Below are positions 33,455 to 43,364 of a stretch of 64,000 nt of DNA, piece by piece. Origin of the DNA: Neodiprion pinetum (lineage: Eukaryota; Arthropoda; Insecta; Hymenoptera; Diprionidae). Positions within the stretch are counted from its first letter, which is position 1. Every line of letters begins with the position of its first letter. The position numbers were made by a program, and so were the translations under genes. A model generated the notes under the pieces. That model had not been told where the DNA came from. It did no database searches and saw only the letters and a program-made list of their open reading frames with translations. The stretch lies in NCBI RefSeq assembly GCF_021155775.2, contig NC_060234.1, positions 13,133,871-13,197,870 of the forward strand, given 5' to 3'.

Positions 33455-34042
33455 ATGAACATGCAAACGAAAATTATCAAGATGATTCCCGACGGGAATT
33501 GTCTTTTTCGCGCGTTGGCGTATTGTATATACGGCACTCAAGATCGACACGCAGAGGTGAGACTGAGTATCGTTTCAAATATAGTGGATAATTGGTCTAC
33601 GTTTGCGGGTTTTATTACAGGTAATGAGTCAAACGGTGCTGTGATTAGGTCACCTGGTGATTACAAATCACATATGAATAAAAATGGAATATACGGGGGA
33701 ATAGCAGAATTAGCTGCAGCTGCGGACATTTTTAAGATATGTTTAATCGTGTATCGCGAAGAACAAATTCATCCACACCGGAGCGGATCACAAAATGAAA
33801 CACAATTCTCGCTACTCTTCACCGGCGACGGAGACAGTGGACACTTTGATGTCTTGCAGAACCAAAATAAAATTCAGATAAAGATGAAGATGATTTATCT
33901 TGACCTTGGAGATTTGTTGATTAAAATTATTCTTGGATATGAAGGTCACAACTCAAAACACTTTTATCGTGTTAACGTTTCGGCCCTGGTGGGGGCCCTC
34001 CTCAGAACATTTTTATTTAAATATCTGTCACGAACAAAATAA
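33455..34042 (+). CDS. OTU-domain cysteine protease (deubiquitinase-like)
   Basis: Open frame of 195 codons. Residues 8-135 form an OTU domain: D13 and the nucleophile C16 in PDGNCLFRALAYCIYG, a substrate-binding helix region (YGGIAELAAAADIF, residues 80-93), and the catalytic histidine H130 in SGHFDVL. All three active-site residues are present. Family members cleave ubiquitin-type conjugates; in arthropods many single-domain OTU ORFs travel with mobile elements. The C-terminal 60 residues are unlike the family and probably read into flanking DNA or an intron. No neighbour identifies a parent element. It could be a retained host paralogue, but the setting argues for a mobile-element gene. 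Confidence 0.75.
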   Translation: MNMQTKIIKMIPDGNCLFRALAYCIYGTQDRHAEVRLSIVSNIVDNWSTFAGFITGNESNGAVIRSPGDYKSHMNKNGIYGGIAELAAAADIFKICLIVYREEQIHPHRSGSQNETQFSLLFTGDGDSGHFDVLQNQNKIQIKMKMIYLDLGDLLIKIILGYEGHNSKHFYRVNVSALVGALLRTFLFKYLSRTK

Positions 34043-34485
34043 AATAAAATAATATACAAATAGGTTTCACAAAATAAGACATATTGATGTAAATAATATG
34101 CAAAGGTGTTGAAGCAGTATAAAAGAGAAATTACCTCATATGAGATGACACTTCCAATTACATAAATGCGTGTTGGTAAATGAAGAATGAATAGAACAAA
34201 AAGGCAAAAAGACAAAAACCGAAACACACTGCGTTCGAGACGCGTAACTCCCACGAATTCATAATTATAGTTGGTTTGTTAAATGAAATAAAATACACAG
34301 CCGTTATGGTTGAGTCAGAGCACATAAGCACAGTGGAACGTCTAGTGTGTAGTGGGAAGAGGTCGATCTCGATAGTTATCAGAACAACGCAGAGTCAACG
34401 GGTTAAACGGAAAACAAAATTTTTTTTTGTGTTAGGAAGGTAAAATCGAGAGCAAGCTCAGTCGGTAATGGACAAATTACAATGG
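34043..34485. other. Unassigned spacer 3' of the Penelope fragment
   Basis: No gene. As the downstream side of the minus-strand Penelope-like ORF, it should contain that element's 3' end, but I could not mark a terminus. Confidence 0.35.
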
Positions 34486-35510
34486 TCATATCACAGAGGT
34501 GAAAATATTGCTTAGATGTTCTATGTCTTGTTTACGGTTGACAGAATTAGGATGTGCTACGATATTGCACATTTCTAACAGAAGCCTATTATAATACAAA
34601 GGTTCAACGTCAATAATGCTAGCTTGAGAATAATTAAAAGAGTGGTCGAAATCGATGGCATGTCTCGTCAATGCAGTATAATTATCCTCATGTTCATGGA
34701 TGTTGCGTTTATGTTCGGTTATCCTGGTGTGTAGTTGTCTACTAGTTTGGCCTATGTAAGCCTTGTTGCAATGATTGCAAGGTATTTTGTAAACTACACC
34801 CGAGCGATTGCCCAGGGGTAAGGGGTCTTTACCCGAATCAAACATCGAGGATATATCATGTGCACATTTGCCCACAAATTGAATTTTGTATTTGGAGAAT
34901 GTTCTGTTAAGTGACTCAAACAAACCCGCAACATATGGGATGGAAATATAGCTTTTTTGAATGGTTTGCGTAGTAGTTGTATCGAAATTGTTGTTAGGGC
35001 TGGTAGATGACAAGATGGAATCATATTTAAACTTTATATGTTTGTTAAGCAGGCGAGGTGGATAGTCGTTCTTAAATAGTACCTGCTGAATCAAGGACAA
35101 ATTTTTATTGTGAAATTCCATACTTGAGAGACGGATCGCTCTGTCAACTAAGCAATTGATCGTTCCAATTTTGTATGATCTGGGATGGTGAGAATGGTAG
35201 TTTAAATATCTTTGTGACCAAGTAGCCTTGTGGAACTAATCAGTTTTAATGAGCTGATTGTCATTGATAATCAGGACATCTAAAAAGCTGATTTGGTGAT
35301 TAGACTCTAATTCAGATGTAAATTGTAGTCTCGGATGGAAACTATTGAAAACTGAAAGCATTTCTGCGACTTTATGCGAAGGGACAGCTGTAATTATGTC
35401 GTCTACGTATCTGAAAAAGAATGAAGGCTTGAAGTCTAGTTTATTAAAACAGTGTTGTTCAAGGTCATCCAAAACCAAATCAGACAAAATTGGAGAGAGC
35501 GGTAAAATTC
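34486..35510 (-). pseudogene. Penelope-like element: RT palm remnant and GIY-YIG endonuclease
   Basis: Minus-strand coding, 5'-truncated. It opens at about 35,510 in the RT motif LPLSPILSDLVLDDLEQ, then the catalytic FFRYVDDII (about 35,410) and thumb-type sequence SFLDVLIINDNQLIK. A single TAG near 35,238 interrupts an otherwise continuous frame that resumes as FHKATWSQRYLNYHSHHPRSY. From 35,121 it runs 211 codons to 34,486, containing the GIY-YIG endonuclease (VVYKIPCNHCNKAYIGQTSR, residues about 109-128, with RITEH and the downstream acidic LLEM). RT plus C-terminal GIY-YIG is diagnostic of Penelope-like elements. 5' truncation is normal for their insertions. Confidence 0.93.
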
Positions 35511-35602
35511 AGATAGTGAGTAACAAGTACGAAAAGTAACAATCAAATAATAGTAAATCTAAATATATCACCAAACAGTCAAGAGGACAGCCAGGATTTA
35601 CG

Positions 35603-36052
35603 ATGACAATGGAGAAAGGAGGAGTTTCAAGCAGCAGACAAGGCGATGAAGATGGTGGATGGTCGGAAGTATCACAAAAGAAAGAGAAAAATAAAATTGT
35701 AAGTGCGAAGAACCAAATAAGCCATAGAATAATATCCATCAAATATTCGTATAACCAGGTAAGAGGACGACCAGGATCGATGTTGACCACAAGAGAAAGA
35801 GGTGTTTTGCGGAATGAACAGCAACGCAAATATAGAGAAAAAAATAATATAAAGAAGGTGGTTTTGGAGAATAACCGGCAGAGCGGTAGCAAAAATAATT
35901 CAGCAAGTCAAGGAGATAGATCGATATCAATAGAGAAGGAACACCAATTTTCAACCAACGAATGGAAGCTTAGATTGATGAAAAAAAGAAAAGTAAGCAC
36001 AGAAGGAATTGAAGTGGATAGCAAGTGCAGACCTGTCATCAAATCAACATGA
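35603..36052 (+). CDS. Hypothetical basic protein with internal repeat
   Basis: Open frame of 149 codons, very rich in K, R, S, Q and N (for example ERGVLRNEQQRKYREKNNIK). I do not recognise it. The DNA contains a duplicated block: about 35,551-35,604 and 35,733-35,787 share IKY...RGxPG coding and the string aagaggac-accaggat, period about 182 bp. It lies between the truncated Penelope fragment and the GC-rich hairpin ladder, so it may be internal sequence of a Helitron-like element ending at 36,175. The reverse strand is also open, so coding status is uncertain. Confidence 0.3.
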   Translation: MTMEKGGVSSSRQGDEDGGWSEVSQKKEKNKIVSAKNQISHRIISIKYSYNQVRGRPGSMLTTRERGVLRNEQQRKYREKNNIKKVVLENNRQSGSKNNSASQGDRSISIEKEHQFSTNEWKLRLMKKRKVSTEGIEVDSKCRPVIKST

Positions 36053-36095
36053 AGGAATTCGCCTGTCTACTAGACAATGCGTAAGGAAATAGTGA

Positions 36096-36175
36096 GGCGC
36101 GACGCGCCGAGTGCCCGAGGCGCGTAGCGCCGAGATGGGGTTGGCGCGCGAAGCGCGCAGGGGCGAAGCCCCTAG
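36096..36175 (+). mobile_element. GC-rich hairpin ladder with CTAG terminus (Helitron-like 3' end)
   Basis: Four short perfect hairpins in 77 bp: GGCGCG-A-CGCGCC (36,096-36,108), GGCGC-GTA-GCGCC (36,119-36,131), GCGCGC-GAA-GCGCGC (36,144-36,158) and GGGGC-GAA-GCCCC (36,160-36,172), ending in CTAG followed by T. Helitrons end in CTRR before a host T, with a GC-rich hairpin about 10-13 nt upstream; the third hairpin ends 13 nt before CTAG. The block stands out sharply from the AT-rich surroundings. The matching 5' TC end was not found. Confidence 0.55.
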
Positions 36176-36249
36176 TATTAATAACAAATAATTGTTCAAT
36201 ATATTGCATGAAAAATTGTGGATTTCAACACATGGTATTCACATTCGGA

Positions 36250-37545
36250 ACTTCGATCGTCCAACATCCCATTGAAGAAGAAACGTTGTGTCTGCTAAGG
36301 ATGAAAATAGTGAAAAAAGGATAGTCCGAGGTGTCAAACGTGAATGCATACAAGGTTCTACACTCTTACATATATATACAGGTAATACTGTGACTAGCTT
36401 ATTGGATCGGTGGCAAACCCCCAAAGTAAGCTGTCAGTCTGCCCAGATATCAATTGCCGCTTGTCATAGCCCAAACTTAGAACCAATTTATTCTTTACAA
36501 GGGTACTAACTTGATGTTTTTTACTACGCATCAAGCATAGCGGTTTGACCAAATTTCTATACTCCGAAAGACAACGCTTATAATCGTCAAACGTGATGGT
36601 TTTCAACGTTGAACTTTTGACACCCTTCGCATATTTTTCTCGCCCTGACCCATTTTGGTAAATGTGTACAGTTACGTTCGTTAAGCAATAAACTCTGTCG
36701 TGATTTTTCCATTATTCTCATCCTTCATCAGGCCGAAACGTTTCTTGTTTTTGAGTGGAATACTGTACAAATTGTTCAACATCGTGTTTGACGATATCGT
36801 AAATATTTGGTACATTGCATTGATGAGTAAGACTGTCGGTGTCGGTGAACAACAACTTGGCCTGTTTATTAAAAAAGTTGGCTTCAATGTAATCAAAGTG
36901 AAAGTTGTACAGAATGTTTATTGATAAATCAAAAATCGCGGTGCCAAGATAACTCGGTTTATTGAAATAAACTTTGACCCAATTCATATCTATAATAACC
37001 ATATCTGTATCGAATAGGCTGTTATGGAAATTTGGCCGAGCAATATGCGTTTCCGCACCACCTCTTCACTCCCATTTCGTGGCTAATTTTACACCTTCGT
37101 GCACACTCTTCATGGTCTTGCCAAACACCACGTTATTCTTTAGTTTGTAAAAGTTTTTCTCCAACTCGTTTCTAGACTGCTTGCGCATGTCGATGTTGAG
37201 AGTAATGTAATGCTCGATCTATGGAGATTTTGCGAACTTTGAGACTCTATGTATTTTCACTAATTTCAACCCTAATCCCAAACATTGTTTCAAATTTCTG
37301 TAATGCAACATGTATTTTATTTTGACATAAAGAGTGGTGGCGAGTTTGGCGTTTTTACCATCTGGAGGAGTGAAATTCTCCGAGTAGAAGGGTAGATTTT
37401 TGTGATTTTCATGAAACTCCGCAGGATACTCCAAATGCACCTCCAGGATGCAACCGATCGGTAAATCGTCCGAGTGTGAACATATATTCATAGGATTATG
37501 TTCGCACTCGGACAAACTGATCGGTAAATACTCGCTCCAATGCAG
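36250..37545 (-). pseudogene. pPolB: Second Polinton polymerase B fragment, heavily decayed
   Basis: Minus-strand remnant of a Polinton polB from a different copy. From high to low coordinate: pre-motif region (IGCILEVHLEYPAEFHENHK, about 37,450), motif B (NNVVFGKTM, about 37,130), an in-frame TGA after LATKWE, motif C (LLFTDTDSL, about 36,845), then RFGLMKDENNGKITTEF and a C-terminal ITFDDYKRCLSEYRN block. Frames switch several times. It starts abruptly at about 37,545 and has no TIR nearby. The sequence differs enough from the polB at 9.3-11.8 kb to come from another family. Confidence 0.85.
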
Positions 37546-37549
37546 TGTG

Positions 37550-38621
37550 GGACTGAGGGGCGAGGGGAGGCGGAGGCTGCCCCGGATGACAGGTAGCTAA
37601 AGGGTACCATTGAGTGGGCTGAAAATTAAGTTTTTACATTCCTTAACTAATTTCATGAAATAATGTTGTTTTAAATGTCTGAAATTTTTTCAAATTTCTA
37701 AACTGATATTATTAACTGATGAAAAAACCCGTACTATGTGTAAGAACAGTTTAGCAAATAAATAACACTCATGGAAGGTTTTTAAGTACACATCACCGAA
37801 GGTTATTCAATTAAAATGGCGAGATTTTACAACTGCGTCTTCACGCTGGTGCGGACCAGCGAGCACTGAGCGACACAGAGCCCCCTTCCCTTACACCTCT
37901 GGCTAAGGTGCACAGATGACACCACTGTTATACTGGCTGATGGCGCTTTCAACGTAATTCACAATGAATCTATCACAAATGCGCTTTTATTTGGAATTCA
38001 AAACATCATAGTGACTTTAAATAAAGAGTCAGATGTCTCGAGGCACTATGAGTAAAGTTTATTACTCAAAGCTTACGATATGATTCACGTTTGGGTTCCG
38101 ATGGCAACCGTTTATTTGATGGGGGCGCAGTAGACACTGGTATGTTTTACATCTAAAGAAAATCAACAAATCAAGATCGAAATTTGAAATATTGCGAAAC
38201 CAATTATGCACCATATTGACTGTTTTTTCAACCATATCGCTAAGGTGTCATCTACGGGTAAGTATTTGTTCTTTAAGTTGTGTTGGAGATAAATCTCCAG
38301 AATGTGACACTTTTTGTTTTCACTAACCTATAATCTGTTATGAAATTACCCAACGTGCTTGGTCATCTGAGCAGAACCTTATATCGTTCCAATCACAATG
38401 CATTTTTTTCTGATAAATGGTCGAATTCCGTAATACTCTGACCTGACCCTTTATTGCATATATTACATTCCCTATTACCAACTCATTGAATACATTAACA
38501 TTTTCACTTCGTCGAAGTCGGGTTTCCCAAGGCTTAAGTTGATGAAAAATTACACCGGCCTACAAAAAAAAAGTGGTCTGTACATTTGAACAGACTAACC
38601 TAGCTTTATGTATTTTGTATA
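37550..38621. other. Unassigned sequence
   Basis: No gene or repeat supported. A G-rich patch at 37,553-37,590 adjoins the polymerase fragment. Confidence 0.35.
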
Positions 38622-38623
38622 TA

Positions 38624-39565
38624 ATCTGAGGTCCGTTTGGTCCGTACACCCTCAAAATTTTGTGAAAAGTGCAAAAAACCGTAAAAAATGGGAAAAACTA
38701 CAACTGGTGATAAATAAAATTTCTAAGTATAAATCATATAAGTTTCACATGTGATTCGATCCACTGAGTATAAATCTGAAGTTCAGTTTGCCTGTAGGCC
38801 CTTAAAAATATAAATAAATTGCAAATATTCCCTAAAAGTTGCTATAAATTGTATTTACAATAATAAAACAATTGATTAAACATGATTAAATTTATTTCTC
38901 ACATATTGTGATGCACTAAATACAAATAAAAAATCTTTTAATGTGAATCAGTCAGAAATTTACCAAAAATCGTTCAAAAAAGCATAGAAAGAAAAAGTAA
39001 GGAACGAGCTTTATCGATTTCAAGCTGTTCTTCGTTTGTGTCGAACTCTTTTGTCTTCAAATGACCTACGCAATGGGTTTCTCTTTCGTTTTTTATTGTC
39101 CTTCGTTACTTCTCCCTTCAGCGTTCAGCAAAAATCTGCTATCATGTTGACATTCCACTTCCCTTGATATCGATAAATCTCGTTCCTTACATTATCTTTC
39201 TAAGCTTTTTTGAACGATTTTTGGTAAATTTCTAACTGACTCACATTAACAGATTTTTTATTTGGATTGAGTGCATCACAATATGTGAGAAATAAATTTG
39301 ATCATGTTTAATCAATTTTTTTATTACTATAAATACAATTTATAGCAATTTTTAGGGATTTTTTACAATTTATTTATATTTTTAAGGGCCTACAGGCAAA
39401 ATAAACTTCAGATTTATATTTAATGGATTGAATCACATGTAAAACTTATTTGATTTATATTTAGAAATTTTTTTTATCACCAAATCTGCAGTTTTTTCCA
39501 TTTTTTACGGTTTTTTGCACTTTACTCAAAATTTTGAGGGTGTACGGACCAAACGGACCTCAGAT
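38624..39565. mobile_element. Long palindromic (foldback) element
   Basis: Arms of about 390-400 bp: 38,624-39,024 pairs with 39,173-39,565 around a loop of about 148 bp. Outer ends read ATCTGAGGTCCGTTTGGTCC on each strand. TA lies at both outer edges (38,622-38,623 and 39,566-39,567), compatible with a TA target duplication, though TA is itself palindromic. Arms differ by scattered substitutions and short indels. No coding. A transcript would fold into a near-perfect hairpin. Confidence 0.88.
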
Positions 39566-39589
39566 TAGGATTCAGCGTGTCAAAATACA

Positions 39590-39986
39590 TTTTCAGATAG
39601 CCAAACTTATAAATTAGCCAAAATCTTAAATTCATGGATAAAATTAAGTTTGATAAGACCAGCTTCATATGGAAAAGACAGTTTCAATCTAGGCACCTCC
39701 ATCAGAGGGTTCAAATTGCCGCCTGATTACATGTTAGTTTCTCTAGATGTAGTGTCACTCTATACTAATGTCCCGTTGAACTTGGTTACTGATGCGATAA
39801 CAAATCGTGGGCGTGAACTGTCTTCAAATATCCCTGTACCACTCGAACAATTTTTTGTAGCTTTAAACATCTGCTTTGATGCCTCTATATTCAAATTCGA
39901 CGACAAGATATTTTCTCAAATTTTTGGATTACCAATGGGTTCTCCCCTATCGCCAATACTAGCAGACATGGTTATGGACGATCTTT
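39590..39986 (+). pseudogene. Penelope-like reverse transcriptase fragment
   Basis: Plus-strand RT segment: upstream YKLAKILNSWIKLSLIRP, RT motif A region YMLVSLDVVSLYTNVPL (about 39,735) and motif B region GLPMGSPLSPILADM (about 39,925), ending at VMDDL. It stops just before the catalytic YxDD motif. Residues differ from the minus-strand fragment at 34.5-35.5 kb (ILADMVMDDL against ILSDLVLDDL), so it is a separate copy. It directly follows the palindromic element. Confidence 0.88.
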
Positions 39987-40020
39987 AAGTCCAAGACGAC
40001 GTAAATACTGAAGAAGATGA

Positions 40021-40374
40021 AGAGTTGAGGAAATATGCGAATCGCTAAATAGCTCTTTTGAGGTTAGATACGACGGCAGGATAGACGAAATAGTAGCTCT
40101 GAGAAGGGAAAATGAACTACTGAGGAAGTTGATAAACGAGATGACACATAAAAACGCTTTGCTCGCAGAAAAGGTAAACGATTTAAATTTAAAAATCGTA
40201 ACTAACCTCAAAAATAATAAACAGGAAACAGGAAGGACGTACTCCGAGGCACTGAAGGAACGGAGCGGGGAAAGAACAACCCTTCCCACAAACGTCCCTG
40301 CAATCATCATTAAGCAAAAATCGGAGCGATCACCGCACTCAAGACGAAATTACGACGCGAGAAGACGCCGCTAA
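40021..40374 (+). pseudogene. Jockey-like non-LTR element, ORF1 remnant
   Basis: Open reading from about 40,021 (RVEEICESLNSSFEV) through a predicted coiled coil (IDEIVALRRENELLRKLINE, then KNALLAEKVNDLNLKIV) to a basic end (SPHSRRNYDARRRR) at a TAA at 40,372. A coiled-coil, basic, RNA-binding ORF1 upstream of an endonuclease-RT ORF2 is the normal plan of Jockey-group elements. The 5' end is truncated. Confidence 0.6.
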
Positions 40375-40409
40375 CAATAACACCGGTTCACAGAAGCCCG
40401 GCAACAAAT

Positions 40410-42084
40410 CAGGAAGAATTTATCGAAAATCTACAAGATTACGTGGAGGGTACTGAATCTTGGGGTGAACACATATTGATTGGCGATATAAATATTAGCA
40501 TCTTGACATACAACAAGAACACAGAAAATTACCTAAACGTGATGTACGGACTGCAAGCAAGACGGAAGCGAAAGTTTCATCAACCACGTTTTCATACTCA
40601 TGGAATCGAGAAAGGATAGTTTAAAACCGATGATTATCGAAACTGACATAACGGATCCATTACCTAGTGTTGCTGAACTTCAAACTAGGAACTTTAAGTA
40701 GCGAAATGGCAGAGAAGGATGCAGAAAAAAGAAAAATATACTACAACAACCTTAAGGGGTGGGCGATGCTGCAACTCTGGCACACATATCAAGAAGAACT
40801 TAACCCGGAAACTGCGTTGTCGAGACTCGTAAATTCCCTCAGGGAGGGAATGGAAAAAGCGACCTACACCGAAAAGCGAAGACAACGCAAAAGAAAAACT
40901 TGGATCACATCGGAAATAATAGCATTGATTCAGAGAAGAGACAAGCTAGCGAACGAAGCTAGATTGACACAAAATCGAAAAACAAAAGACGACTACAAGA
41001 TGCACCGCAACACATTAAACACCATAATTAAAAAGGCTAAAAACAAGTACCACAGAGAATAAGTGGAATCCTGCATGGAGGATCCAAAAAGACTGTGGAG
41101 GAACATAAATGGATTACTACACAGAATGCCGAAAAAAGGAAATAAAAAACCGAAACAAATCGTGAAGGAAGATGCAAATGTAGTAACCAACGAAAAGGAT
41201 ATTGCCACCGAATTCAATAAATACTTTGCTACAGTTGGGGCTGAACTGGCAAGAAAGATTCTGAGTACGGAAACTAATAGAAGAAGAAGAAATCGCTTAA
41301 CAAACTCGATGTTCCCGAGACCGGTCACCGAAGAGGAAATACGCAAAATCATCGCAAACCTGAAAAAGCACAAAGCGCCGAGTCCAGATGGAATAACAGC
41401 CGAAGTTCGACAAACATTAACCGACTACATTGCGCGACCGCTCGTGAAAATTGGGAATTTGTGCTTCAAGCAAGGAGTATGCCCGTGTGAGTTTGAAATT
41501 GCTACGGTGATACCAATATACGAAGCAGAACCTAATACCGAGTGCAAAAATTATACACCTATGTCGTTAATATCGCACCTTTCTAAAGTTTTTTAAAAAT
41601 GTGTCAAAGAAAGGCTAATGAGTTTTGTTAAAAAATATAGCTTAATAAGTTCAATGCAATACGATTTCAGAAAGAGCTTATCCACTACAGACGCACTAGC
41701 AAAATTCTCAAAAATGGCTCACAAAGCGCTTGATGAAGGAAAGGCTGCAGCGGCGATATTTGTAGATTTAGCGAAGGCTTTTGAGACTCTTGACCATAAA
41801 TTATTACTTGCAAAATTGGAGGATTTAGGATTGAGGGAGAAAACACACGACCTACTCGCGAGCTATCTGTTACATAGAGTCCAAAAGGTTGAAATCGGAA
41901 ACGCCTATAGCGAGCCTATACAGATAACGCATGGAGTACCGCAAGGAACCATACTAGGCTCCATACTATTTATTTTATTTATTAACGATATGCTTATCCT
42001 CGACTCAGTAGGGAAAACTTTAGCTTATGCGGATGACACGGCAGTGCTGTACACAGCCGAAAATTGGCAGCTATTAGATAATAT
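40410..42084 (+). pseudogene. Jockey-like non-LTR element, ORF2 (endonuclease end and reverse transcriptase)
   Basis: Remains of the endonuclease (EHILIGDINISIL, then FINHVFILMESRK in another frame, about 40,470-40,680) followed by the linker and RT in one frame from 40,667. RT blocks: KKHKAPSPDGITAE (about 41,365), IFVDLAKAFETLDH (motif A, about 41,757), GVPQGTILGSILFILFIND (motif B, about 41,934) and AYADDTAVL (catalytic motif C, about 42,025). In-frame stops at 41,060 and 41,594 and a frameshift near 40,670 make it dead. The sequence is interrupted at 42,084 by the LTR retrotransposon and resumes for a few codons at 47,850. Confidence 0.9.
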
Positions 42085-42280
42085 TGTTAGGAAAATAAAA
42101 CTCAGGGGGGGCCAGTCTTATGGAGAACAAGGTTTATTATCGACCGAACGCTTCTCAAGACTGGATACGAATGAATACAATTCACAAAGTCCGAGTAAAC
42201 AGAAGATGCGCTGGCGGGGAGAAGGGATAAGCCTATCTGCCTAAGGTGTCACACGCTCCGCGTGTGTGGATGTCATAACA
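42085..42280 (-). repeat. 3' LTR (196 bp)
   Basis: Differs from the other LTR at one position only (tatCgacc here, tatGgacc at 47.7 kb). On the minus strand an AATAAA lies near the middle of its 3' half. Confidence 0.95.
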
Positions 42281-42388
42281 CGGCCCTTCTGACGATGCGA
42301 TCGTCCTCGAACGCATTTGTATCCCTCTAGGAGCTATTCTGAAACAGATGAGGAATCTGACAGCAGATCTGGTGCTGTCCATGTACAT

Positions 42389-42899
42389 TAGGGTGTCCGT
42401 TATTTCCCAAATCGATTTTTTTGTAGCTATCGCCCACTGAAGTTTTAGTTTCTGACCAAAAAAAAAATTATCCACCCGAAATCAGCTCTTAATTTTCAAA
42501 TTAAACCGTGCCGAAATCATGTTACTTTTCCCATTTAAATAACATGGGATTTTTAGAATTTTTATTTTTAATTTTTTTTCTCAGAAACAACTGAGAATAA
42601 AAATCTAACCAAAGCATATTCTGGTGTAAGATTAAACGCTCTACAAAAAGTATCTTTTATGAATTTTTGATTAAATCCCTCCTTCAACAGTTATTTATGG
42701 TTAAACGTGTGTTTAATTTCAATTTTTTAATAATTTCCATTTTATTTTCATTTTTACCTTTATTGACTGCGAAATCTTTAAAATAAAAAATTAAAATTGT
42801 GCTAAATAGAGCGCCGATGTTTATTCATGTCGATTTTATGGCCTAAACTGAAAATTAAACAAAAAAAATCGTTTTTTGAGAAATAAATGAAACAACATA
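42389..42899 (+). repeat. Left inverted repeat of the 4.1-kb transposon
   Basis: Matches the minus strand of 45,980-46,492 with scattered mismatches. AT-rich, with CATGTTACTTTTCCCATTTA and TCAGAAACAACTGAGAATAA as recognisable internal landmarks; the latter is itself a small palindrome (TCAG...CTGA). Confidence 0.9.
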
Positions 42900-43364
42900 A
42901 CTCTAAATTTGCAATAAATGTGAAATTCAATTTATACACGATGGATTTTAGTATTTAAATTAGTATCTTGTATTCAATTAGTGAATTTTACGCCAGTCAA
43001 TTGAAGAAAATAAAAGAAATTGCAATTTCAATTCAAATTTTCACTATTTCGCCTAATGCCATCTATGAGAAATTTATAAAAACGTAAAGAAGTTATTTTT
43101 ATTGAGTTGATTTATCGATCGATCCATCAGTAGAAGTCAAGAGAAAGAAAGAAGAGTAGAAAATAAACTCGTGCAGTGTTTTTCGTTTGTTGTTTACAAA
43201 TTCTAATGTAAGTTGAGATTGAAACAAAAAAAAACCTTATTTATTTAATCCATGAACAAAGTTAATGAATTTAGTTGAAGATTTATTTTCTTCATTGATG
43301 ATCAACCTCTTAGAGTACACAAACTATTTACTTCATCAAATTCCTAATTATCATTGCTGTCATA

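Noticed and set aside
35509..35892. 127-codon minus-strand hydrophobic frame
   Set aside because: It mirrors the A/G-rich plus-strand ORF and its duplicated block; composition-driven.
34486..39988. Single Penelope element split by an inversion
   Set aside because: The two fragments overlap in the motif B region with different residues, so they derive from different copies.
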